DNA from: Chitinophaga pinensis
GTDB taxonomy: Bacteria; Bacteroidota; Bacteroidia; Chitinophagales; Chitinophagaceae
Reading direction: 5' to 3'
Assembly (NCBI GenBank): GCA_945878115.1
Contig: CAMDVD010000008.1
Span: 16,668 to 80,667, forward strand
DNA length: 64,000 nucleotides
The first letter of the stretch is position 1; each line of letters starts with the position of its first letter. The position numbers and the translations under genes were made by a program. Below are positions 36,701 to 43,008 of the stretch, one piece after another. Below the pieces are notes generated by a model. It ran no database searches and was not told the origin of the DNA. It saw nothing but the letters and a program-made list of their open reading frames with translations.

Positions 36701-37578
36701 TTCGTCGTTGGTATCAAATCACACCAACAAATAATGGTCCTGCAACTATTACATTATATTTAACGCAAGATGATTTCGATGATTATAATGCAGCAAATGG
36801 TGCATTCCCAGACTTGCCAACTTCAGGCAGTAACAGTGATCCAAATATTTCTGCTATTCGTGTGTCTAAAGTAGATGGTATATTAGGTTCTGGAACCCCA
36901 ACTGTAATTATGCCTACTGCTGTTAACTGGAATGGAAATTATTGGGAAATTACATTCCCAGTAGCAAGCTTTAGTCAATTCTATTTCCATGCAGCTAACC
37001 CACTAAATTCAGCACTTCCAGTAAATATCACGAGCTTCACTGGTGAAAAATCAGCAACAAGTGATTTATTGAATTGGAACACAAGTAGTGAGCAAAACAA
37101 TGCATACTTTAATTTGCAACATAGTACAGATGGTACACATTTTACATTATTAGATAAAGTGAATACAAAAGCAGTGCATGGCAATAGTAATTTACCATTG
37201 CAATATGCATACGAACATAAAACGCCAACATTAGGTCATAATTACTATCGTTTAGAACAAGTAGATATTGATGGTAAAGCATCAATACATCAAAAAATAG
37301 TAGACTTGATATGGGCTGCAAATGGCAGTACGGTAAGCATTTATCCTAATCCAACACAGGATGTATTGCAAATAGATTTGTATACGGTGAAAGAACAAAA
37401 TACGACGATTAAAATCATGGATATGAGTGGTCGTATTATTAAACAAGTACAAGCTAAATCTATAAAAGGATTGAATAATTTGAGCATCAGCTTAGGCGAA
37501 TTTGCAAATGGTGTTTATACAGTGCAAATATTTGAAAATAACCAATTAACGCAAGTTAGTAAAGTGAATAAAAACTAA
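30709..37578 (+). CDS. Giant T9SS-secreted adhesin-like protein with repeat domains
   Basis: A 2,289-residue exported protein. The signal peptide covers residues 1-28 (ends Ser-Tyr-Ala-Gln). Eight fibronectin-type-III-like repeats of about 100 residues follow (about 174-980), each with Tyr-Asp-Ile/Leu-Tyr-Leu-Asp-Asn and a Tyr-Thr-Trp-Arg/Lys-Val-Ala-Lys-Asn strand. Ig-like segments lie from 980 to 1470. A second family of about 75-residue repeats with Ser-Trp-Thr-Gly-Gly and Thr-Tyr-Thr-Val-Thr-Gly occurs at least five times (about 1477-1925). The C-terminus is a type-A T9SS sorting domain (about 2208-2289: Ile-Tyr-Pro-Asn-Pro-Thr, then Gly-Val-Tyr-Thr-Val). This looks like a surface or secreted matrix protein. 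A strong terminator follows. Confidence 0.9.
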   Translation: MKKISTSSIFRLLSISFLLLLMVVKSYAQCNLTSNNPGGGSLLFAGAAPIDNCTFVGGALNQKGNAILYTGLTPGNIYSVGNCTSIGGLNGGGTGTTVTVYDNVSLTMIPGAFASSAGINATDGVCVTFTCPLGVTSIRVLLHDNFCNSITTTATGNTIRIKCLSCSLPTPVIPNLSCVNYTAPANGTTNISTNPAFGWSAVGTNTSTLYDLYLDNVDGTTLYQSNLSTNTFTIPISTPLLCGTTYTWRIMPKNCFGQATTPITNCPTSSFTTLGSAPVICPTLSAPTNGLTGVAQNPTISWTAVSGATFYDLYLDNVNGSNLFQGNITTTSLALYSSAGQYFTPTLACNTTYYWKVVAKNNCGATTCSMTNSFTTVNAVPVCAAITAPLNAATAQSTTPTLSWAASTNATKYDIYLDNLSGAAAATTLIKSDWNGITYTIPFASQLLCGTLYSWRVVAKNDCGASTACTVNTFSTAAIAPACPVLNAPTNAATGAALNPALTWTASTGATSYDIYLDNGTGTTLFESNIPLTSYTVPTTRTLCAGGTYTWKVIAKNACGASTGCSSFSFTTVSSTLGCPVMTAPVNNAVAQTLTPSLTWTSATGPATLYNDIYLDNGTGTTLYAANVTGNTFIVSNNTPLNCNTTYTWKVVAKNACGTSTGCSTFSFTTLSTAPTICPTLSVPANAANVYTKTPVLTWVASTNATAYDVYLGIGTPVLVATVPGNVLSYTVPQTSALTCGSTYSWRIVPKNACGSATTCTTSNTFTVSTPFSTCPTLTPANAATAISTTPLLSWTAVAGAELYDIYLDNATGTTLFKANIPAAQISYNVLPSEQLLCNTLYTWRVIAKNQCGPVASCPASTFTIVNATGACATLTAPANNATAQSMTPTFTWTAPATPNLAVSYDLYLDAGLGGTTFAANIGILPGATAPQTSYAWPTSSPLLCNTVYTWRIVPRFCGNVQQAVTACPTTFTFTTVSPAVATVTSSIPVAGLCGSSKVTLTATGATPQPGVTYQWLESSSPSGPFVPSTSGFGMNTTVYQPALTTSTIYYQFKTTANNPGTCSPAISATYTVAVGAAPTAPIANNSIQCGPGIPTASVTSTAGASGTGQMYWYSAPSGGTLVQGPPVSGPGYNTFQTSISTTQNYFVSENSVNGCPSPRTQVTASVGQLPILTTTQTPSGIQCYGVPITLHATGASTYLWNGNATTVLGDTTFSNGPPGTYTVTGTDAIGCSSTKTITVALHPLVVNTTTNASPATFCIGNSTSLTGSSAPICGGSLTTFAGIYAPANWIFSLTNSNGTVNTGSAPTSITMTSGTNNNAAGNPGTTNYAMTFGCAGTVSFNWSYSTPDLPPFDYPQYTINGGAPVVFPGFNLGGATVQSGSASISVPAGGTLTLQAYTADNDLSPCSITVSGFSGPNAPISSSVSIWTAATGGSNLGTPPLTVTPLTSGTVTYYASFTASNTGCTNPTRVPIALTVNALPTVTSTPAAPNVCAGSSLTLNGGGADSYTWTGGITNNTSFIPSGTATYTVTGVDANSCSNTTTVLVTLSSLPTVTATPATSTACENSNVTLAGGGASTYSWTGGITDNTPFTASTTTTYTVTGTDANLCSATATAVLNVNPAPSLSVLPSSSVSVCDGLSTMLSGNGADTYSWTGGISDATAFTPTSTTTYTVTGTNTGTGCTNTTIATVTVNPIPTLGTTNANPSTVCFGIPTLLSYSDAAQITNWYTAASAGTNVGTGTTLNLTPSTSGSLNYYAEVSDAVTGCVNTNRVATAVTVNALPNVTATPSIQGVCENNMANIVGGGATSYSWTGGINDNTPFVVTGSNTYTVTGTDGNNCQNTATAVVTMNALPIVGASATPSSLCINSLAVLNGSGAATYSWTGGAMDNAPFVATSTTTYTVTGTDVNTCTATSVVTVSVNAASGVLALASSGNSSSNTGNSNQSQTQPDGTSVDYYDASCNLISNVNDGSGGNILGNTVSNVTVDATVNNYNGQPYVRRWYQITPTNNGPATITLYLTQDDFDDYNAANGAFPDLPTSGSNSDPNISAIRVSKVDGILGSGTPTVIMPTAVNWNGNYWEITFPVASFSQFYFHAANPLNSALPVNITSFTGEKSATSDLLNWNTSSEQNNAYFNLQHSTDGTHFTLLDKVNTKAVHGNSNLPLQYAYEHKTPTLGHNYYRLEQVDIDGKASIHQKIVDLIWAANGSTVSIYPNPTQDVLQIDLYTVKEQNTTIKIMDMSGRIIKQVQAKSIKGLNNLSISLGEFANGVYTVQIFENNQLTQVSKVNKN

Positions 37579-37595
37579 TCAAGCGCTGTCAAAAT

Positions 37596-37634
37596 AAAAA
37601 TCCCTGTCTATGTTTGTAGACAGGGATTTTTTTT
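37596..37634 (+). terminator. Rho-independent terminator after the giant gene
   Basis: A hairpin with 15-base arms (37596-37610 and its complement starting at 37617), a 6-base loop and a run of eight T at 37627-37634. The A-run on the 5' side pairs with the T-run, so it could act in both directions. Confidence 0.9.
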
Positions 37635-37762
37635 AGGTGGTATGGAAAATCTAAGGTTATACCGATGTGCAATAATAGATAGACTATCCTTTATTCAATC
37701 GGCATAATACCAGCGAAGATTTATAAATAGCCCTTTGGTCTATTTTATACATCAAGATGGTA

Positions 37763-39058
37763 TTATAAACTATATAAAATTACTTTTAGTTCATCATCAT
37801 TTGCTTCAATACAAATATTTTTTTTCTCGGCACCAAATAAATGTTGAACAGAAACAGGAACCTCAATAGCCTGATGAATCAATGGTTCTACCGATGGCTT
37901 AAATTTAATAGGATGTGCGGTTTCTAAAATAATTCCTTTTTTGTTTGGATGCAAGGCTAAGTATTTTTCTAATCCAGCATAGGCAACCGCACCATGTGGA
38001 TCCAGAATATACTGCTCTTGTTCAAATACTTTTTGCAAGGTTGCTTTTGTAGAGGCTTCATCAATAGATGCAGCAAATACATTTTTTTTGATGCTTGCGT
38101 AATCCTGTTTATACATTTCAAAGAGTCTGGGAATATTGCTTGGATTGCCAACATCCATTGCATTCGATATAGTGGCTATAGATGGTTTAGCATGATAAGT
38201 TCCAGAAACATAATAATCGTAAAATGCATCATTGCTATTGCATGCAGCTACAAATATATCTGTAGGCAAGCCAGATAAACGAGCTAAAATACCAGCACAA
38301 ATATTGCCAAAATTTCCACTGGGTACTGCAAATACGGGAGGGCCATCATGCTGCCATTGTTGCATGGCAAAAGCATAATAGAATTGTTGTGAAAGCCAAC
38401 GCGCAATATTAATAGAATTGGCAGAGGATAAAATCATGTGTTGATTCAAAGCGGTATCGGCAAAAGCAGTTTTGACCATGCGTTGGCAATCATCAAAATC
38501 GCCTTTCACTTCCAATGCAAGAATATTATGACCTAAAGTAGTAAGTTGCAATTCTTGAATTTCACTTACTTTTTGTGAAGGATATAAAATGACAACTTGT
38601 GTATTTTCAACCTGCAAAAAACTATTGGCAACAGCGCCTCCTGTATCACCTGAAGTAGCTACAAGTATGGTTGTTTTTTGTTTGTCTTCTTGACAAAAAT
38701 ATTGAAGACATCGACTTAAAAATCGAGCACCAACATCTTTAAATGCCAGTGTGGGCCCATGAAATAACTCTAAGGAATAGATTGACTCTGTTATTGGAAC
38801 CAATGGGAAATCAAAATTGACTGTTTCGGCACAAATACCCATCAACACATCCTTTGGAATGCAATCACCAACATAGGGACTTATTATTTCAAAGGCTAAT
38901 TCTTCTTTGGAATAGGATTTGAAATGTTCTAAAAAGTGCGGCGAGAATAATGGGATTTGCTCTGGAAAATAAAGACCTTTATCCGGTGCAAGTCCTTGTA
39001 TGACTGCCTCTTTAAAATTTACGGGAACAGAATTTTTGGATGTACTATAATAAAGCAT
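37763..39058 (-). CDS. thrC: Threonine synthase
   Basis: A 431-residue PLP enzyme that converts O-phosphohomoserine to threonine. The Schiff-base Lys is in Leu-Ala-Phe-Lys-Asp-Val-Gly-Ala-Arg-Phe (about 109-118). The phosphate-binding region is in Ala-Thr-Ser-Gly-Asp-Thr-Gly-Gly-Ala. The N-terminal Met-Leu-Tyr-Tyr-Ser-Thr and Lys-Gly-Leu-Tyr-Phe-Pro are typical of the bacterial long form. No other threonine-pathway gene is adjacent. It is divergent from the secreted protein at 39297. Confidence 0.95.
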   Translation of the reverse strand: MLYYSTSKNSVPVNFKEAVIQGLAPDKGLYFPEQIPLFSPHFLEHFKSYSKEELAFEIISPYVGDCIPKDVLMGICAETVNFDFPLVPITESIYSLELFHGPTLAFKDVGARFLSRCLQYFCQEDKQKTTILVATSGDTGGAVANSFLQVENTQVVILYPSQKVSEIQELQLTTLGHNILALEVKGDFDDCQRMVKTAFADTALNQHMILSSANSINIARWLSQQFYYAFAMQQWQHDGPPVFAVPSGNFGNICAGILARLSGLPTDIFVAACNSNDAFYDYYVSGTYHAKPSIATISNAMDVGNPSNIPRLFEMYKQDYASIKKNVFAASIDEASTKATLQKVFEQEQYILDPHGAVAYAGLEKYLALHPNKKGIILETAHPIKFKPSVEPLIHQAIEVPVSVQHLFGAEKKNICIEANDDELKVILYSL

Positions 39059-39099
39059 GCAACAATAATTAAAGGCGTAATACTACAAAGAATTAAGGA

Positions 39100-39280
39100 G
39101 CAAATTAGAATTTGGGATTGTATAATTTGGGATTTCCTGTCGAGTTCCATTTTAGAATTTGATTACTGTATTCATCTTTTGGAATTTGGGATTTAAAATT
39201 TTGGAATTTGTTTTGGAATTTCTTATGGAATTTCCGCTTCGGAAATTCAGTAAGAAATTCCAAAAGATGATTACTTTTAC
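39100..39280. repeat. Simple-sequence repeats of GGAATTTGGGATTT type
   Basis: Multiple short copies of GGAATTT and GGGATTT in both strands fill the gap upstream of the secreted caspase-like gene. Related words occur at about 25889, 30446 and 57187. They are probably a low-complexity dispersed repeat. Confidence 0.6.
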
Positions 39281-39296
39281 GAGATTAATTTTTCGC

Positions 39297-41462
39297 ATGA
39301 AAAAATTCTACTTTGTATTATTTCTCCTCAGTTTTTTTATAGACGCGCAAGCGCAAACGGTTTCGACCAAACCCACTAAACCCGAAGTCCTTGCAGATAC
39401 CATCATTAAAAAATACGGCGTGACACCGGGTCGCCAACAATTGATTTTGATAATAGAAAGAGAGTTGAAAAAAGCGGATATTGCCGATGGTGTTTATGAT
39501 AAAATGATAGATCAAAATGGAGATGTTGAAAAGACAAACAATTTATCGAATACCATTTTTAAAAAAACAAATAGAACCATCGCTTATATTGAAAATAATG
39601 AAACGGATGATGCACTAAAAAGAAAGTATTTAGGTAGAATCATTGAAAATTTAAAATTATTTAATACCGATATAAATGATGGTATAATAGATATTTCTTT
39701 TTATCAATCCTTGTTTGAAAACACATACCAAATCGTAAGGGGAGTGCATAATCATACCATTAAGGATTATATTAAAGATAATATTAGTAATGCTTTATAC
39801 ATGCAGGCGGCGCTCTTTAGCGATGATCAAGACGCAACTAATGTATTGATGGAAGGAATGGGTGAAAAATATCCGGAGATACTCATAAAAAAATTACACA
39901 CGATTACAAATCCAACTTCGGCGGATATCATTGTTGCCAAAGCCGCGCCAAAAAATCCTAAGCTACTTTTAAATTATGTTACTTCTACTTCTGTGGAGAG
40001 AGATATCGTTCGTAGAAATCAAGATCCCTATGTCAAAATTATTTTGAAAATTGCAGATAGTTGTACCACGCCACTCAAAGGAATTTTCTTTGCAGAAGAA
40101 GTAGTAAAAGGAAAAATGACCATTGCCGCTATCAATAGGGTGACTGAAAATCCAGATGAATATTTTAAAAAGATGATCGAGTTACGGCAAGTCTATTATG
40201 CTAGTGATTTGAGAAAAATTTATGATCGAGAACTGATCCATGAAGCGTCACGTTATGTTGGTAGCATGAATGAATTACATGAAGCGGTAGAAGGTATTCG
40301 ATTTAAGTGTATTGAAAAATTTTCCGCTATCGAAATTTATTATATCATCGTATATGGTAGTGATGATTTATATACCAGTAGTTTTCTTGGTTGTTATACT
40401 AGAATGGTAGCACGTATGAAACCTAAGAGCGGCAATGAATTTTTGAACGATATTAAAAAGGATAAATTCAGAACTTTTCTACGATTATGCGCAAACTACA
40501 ATACCATTAGCTCTTTTTTAAGTACGATGAATGAAGACAATAAAAAGGAATTGATGAAAGGATTTGTTTCTGATTTGGATAAAACATTAGAAGGTGATTT
40601 GGAAGGCGCAACCGATGTTGCCAATTCTTTTGGCAGCATTGCAGATACCTTACTCAGGAAAGAGATTACAGAAGAAATAAGATTGACTCGTGAAAAAAAC
40701 AAACAAGATGTGACTTCTAAAGGGTATAAAATTTATGATATTTTATATTCGATGCTAACATCAAGCAATGATTCACTCACTAAGAAATTTGGAATCCCAC
40801 CTATTACAGTTATGCCTTACAGTCAATTGGTGAATGATAGCGGCATTGTAGTACAACAAGTTTTTTTCTATGGAGACGTAGATGGAAAAGGTGTATTTAA
40901 TAGTTTCGTTGGCACATTTGGCGCGCCAGATTGGAAAGTAAAAAGAGAAGAGAATTGGGTAAAAATTTCGTCCATAAAAGGCAAGCGTGTTGATATTTAT
41001 GCGAATATGCCGAAGGATGAACCAGATGATGAAATGGCGCAAAATGCGTTGCAAATGTATTTAGATGAAAATGATATTAGACCATCTGTGATTATACATC
41101 GAGGACATAGCTACCACTTATCTAGCACTTTAGAACATATCAATTCGAGGCATAAAGTAGTCATTCTAGGCGCTTGTGGGGCATATCAAAATTTATCCTT
41201 AGTGATTAGTCAATCAGAAGATGCACATATTGTATCGACCAAACAAATCGGTAGCGGAAAAATAAATGGTCCAATTATAAGAGCATTCAACCAACGATTA
41301 TTAGAAGGAAAAGATGTTAATTGGGTAGAAATGTGGGATCAATTATCTAAACAATTTGCTACTGGAGAAATGAAACAATTGTTCGACGATTATGTACCGC
41401 CATTTAAAAATTTAGGTGCTTTATTTTTAAAGGCTTATCGAAAAACTGGTGAGGATTATTAA
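39297..41462 (+). CDS. Secreted protein with caspase-fold (clan CD) candidate domain
   Basis: A 721-residue exported protein; I do not recognise a named family. The signal peptide covers residues 1-19 (ends Asp-Ala-Gln-Ala). The bulk (20-500) is helical. Near the C-terminus the order is hydrophobic strand, His-Arg-Gly-His (601-604), helix, hydrophobic strand Val-Val-Ile-Leu-Gly-Ala-Cys (Cys627). That is the His then Cys order after two beta-strands that marks clan CD proteases such as caspases, gingipains and CHAT. The ATG at 39297 was chosen because it gives a clean signal peptide. The M43-like protease gene follows by 64 bases. Protease activity is inferred. Confidence 0.6.
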   Translation: MKKFYFVLFLLSFFIDAQAQTVSTKPTKPEVLADTIIKKYGVTPGRQQLILIIERELKKADIADGVYDKMIDQNGDVEKTNNLSNTIFKKTNRTIAYIENNETDDALKRKYLGRIIENLKLFNTDINDGIIDISFYQSLFENTYQIVRGVHNHTIKDYIKDNISNALYMQAALFSDDQDATNVLMEGMGEKYPEILIKKLHTITNPTSADIIVAKAAPKNPKLLLNYVTSTSVERDIVRRNQDPYVKIILKIADSCTTPLKGIFFAEEVVKGKMTIAAINRVTENPDEYFKKMIELRQVYYASDLRKIYDRELIHEASRYVGSMNELHEAVEGIRFKCIEKFSAIEIYYIIVYGSDDLYTSSFLGCYTRMVARMKPKSGNEFLNDIKKDKFRTFLRLCANYNTISSFLSTMNEDNKKELMKGFVSDLDKTLEGDLEGATDVANSFGSIADTLLRKEITEEIRLTREKNKQDVTSKGYKIYDILYSMLTSSNDSLTKKFGIPPITVMPYSQLVNDSGIVVQQVFFYGDVDGKGVFNSFVGTFGAPDWKVKREENWVKISSIKGKRVDIYANMPKDEPDDEMAQNALQMYLDENDIRPSVIIHRGHSYHLSSTLEHINSRHKVVILGACGAYQNLSLVISQSEDAHIVSTKQIGSGKINGPIIRAFNQRLLEGKDVNWVEMWDQLSKQFATGEMKQLFDDYVPPFKNLGALFLKAYRKTGEDY

Positions 41463-41526
41463 AATTCCAACGTTAAAATTCGAATTTCGAATTTCGAAAT
41501 TCGATAGACAAAATCGAAAGTTTAAA

Positions 41527-42819
41527 ATGGAGCTTTTTATTTTTCTGTTTTGCATGCAGACAGTAATAGTTCATGCGCAAGATATTGTTATTAGTTCTCC
41601 CCCACCGGCACCTACAAATACAAATTCGAATTACTTACCTTCAACAGACTTTCCAAGCCATACACCTTTGAAAATTATCAAGGTTAATTTTCATTATTTT
41701 ATAAATGAGGAAGTTAGGAATCCAATGAGTTTTACAGAAACTACTGGATGTAATCCACAAGATACTGTCAACAATGGATATACAAATGCACATGAATTAA
41801 TAGATCAAGTGAATTATCAATTGAGCCATAATCTTTCATTGAATTTGCCTTGCAATAATTCCATTCCTGTATTGCCAACAGATTTGCGATTTGAAATTTA
41901 TACAGATCCAAATAAACCAGAAGATAAGGGCATTTATTTTCATCATTTCAATGATGTTTTTACAAATGGTAAACCCAATCTTAACTCCAAATTTTGGTAT
42001 CAATATTATCAATGGAATCCGAATACTACCAAGCAACTTTTTACTGTACATGGAGAAAAAGTAATCGATCTTTTTTTTCTGGAGAGCACAAATAAAGAGG
42101 ATGGTGGCGGTGTGGCTTCTGGCAATCCTACAGCTACTTCCGCAGCAGTAAATGTTGCAGATATATTTGAATTGGCTAGCGGTATGGTAGAATATAAATT
42201 ACTCCGACAAGCAACGAATGCGGCTACCATTATTCATGAAGTAAGTCATATATTAAGTCTGCAACATGTATTTCCAAATGATGATTGCGATGATACGCCC
42301 ATGTCAACGCCAACCCAAGGCGGATGTTATAAGGATAGTACTTGTAATTTATTTACCAATAACGTGATGGATTATTGTGGCGGTTATCGTGGATTTAGTC
42401 CTTGCCAAATCGCGAAAATCAATCAATTTGTGGAGGAGAGTTTTCCAGCTTATGTCCAATGTTTTTATGATACGACCCAAACGATTGTTATTCATCCAGG
42501 AGAGAATATAACATGGGATGGTGTCAAACATTTGAATGGAGATTTGATTATTGAGTCAGGTGGAAAATTGACAGTGAATGCCAACTTATTTATGCCAACT
42601 CATGCGCAAATAATTGTGCAAGCAAAAGGAACACTTGTACTGCATCATTGTGTAATTAATAAATCCTGTGATGAAGCTTGGAAAGGTATTTTATTGGGTC
42701 GATGGTATGATGTAAAAAGGAAAAAACAATATACCGGGAAAGTCATTTTACAAGAAGGATCAAGATTGGAAAATGCCTTGCAAAAAATCTCTTATTGGCG
42801 AATGAAAACTGTGAAATAA
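41527..42819 (+). CDS. Secreted M43-like zinc metalloprotease
   Basis: A 430-residue exported metzincin. The signal peptide covers residues 1-17 (ends Val-His-Ala-Gln). The zinc motif is His237-Glu-Val-Ser-His241 with the third ligand His247 in Ser-Leu-Gln-His, and the Met-turn is Asn-Val-Met281-Asp-Tyr-Cys. Clustered cysteines (Asp-Asp-Cys-Asp-Asp-Thr-Pro, Gly-Gly-Cys, Ser-Thr-Cys) are typical of pappalysin/M43 proteases. After the protease domain a beta-rich region begins but stops abruptly without a T9SS sorting domain, so the gene may be shortened. The start at 41527 was chosen because the upstream frame is low-complexity and only the later ATG gives a signal peptide. Confidence 0.85.
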   Translation: MELFIFLFCMQTVIVHAQDIVISSPPPAPTNTNSNYLPSTDFPSHTPLKIIKVNFHYFINEEVRNPMSFTETTGCNPQDTVNNGYTNAHELIDQVNYQLSHNLSLNLPCNNSIPVLPTDLRFEIYTDPNKPEDKGIYFHHFNDVFTNGKPNLNSKFWYQYYQWNPNTTKQLFTVHGEKVIDLFFLESTNKEDGGGVASGNPTATSAAVNVADIFELASGMVEYKLLRQATNAATIIHEVSHILSLQHVFPNDDCDDTPMSTPTQGGCYKDSTCNLFTNNVMDYCGGYRGFSPCQIAKINQFVEESFPAYVQCFYDTTQTIVIHPGENITWDGVKHLNGDLIIESGGKLTVNANLFMPTHAQIIVQAKGTLVLHHCVINKSCDEAWKGILLGRWYDVKRKKQYTGKVILQEGSRLENALQKISYWRMKTVK

Positions 42820-42867
42820 TTTTTCTCACTGAAGCAACATAATACATGGAAGTAATTGAAGACTATT

Positions 42868-42927
42868 GCCGTTGTTGGTGTTATCACCAACGACCACATT
42901 GTCGTTGGTGATAACACCAACAACGGC
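42868..42927. repeat. Perfect 27-bp inverted repeat between convergent genes
   Basis: Arms at 42868-42894 and 42901-42927 are exact complements around a 6-base loop. Each arm contains its own small palindrome (GTTGGTG and CACCAAC around a 4-base loop), so it can fold as one long stem or two small ones. It lies between the convergent metalloprotease and T9SS genes and may serve as a bidirectional terminator. No T-run follows. Confidence 0.8.
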
Positions 42928-43008
42928 GAAAATGCTATGCAGAAAATAACTTATTTGCCAATTCAAAAGGAAGCAAATCAACAAATAAAGCAGAAGAAAA
43001 AATAAATC

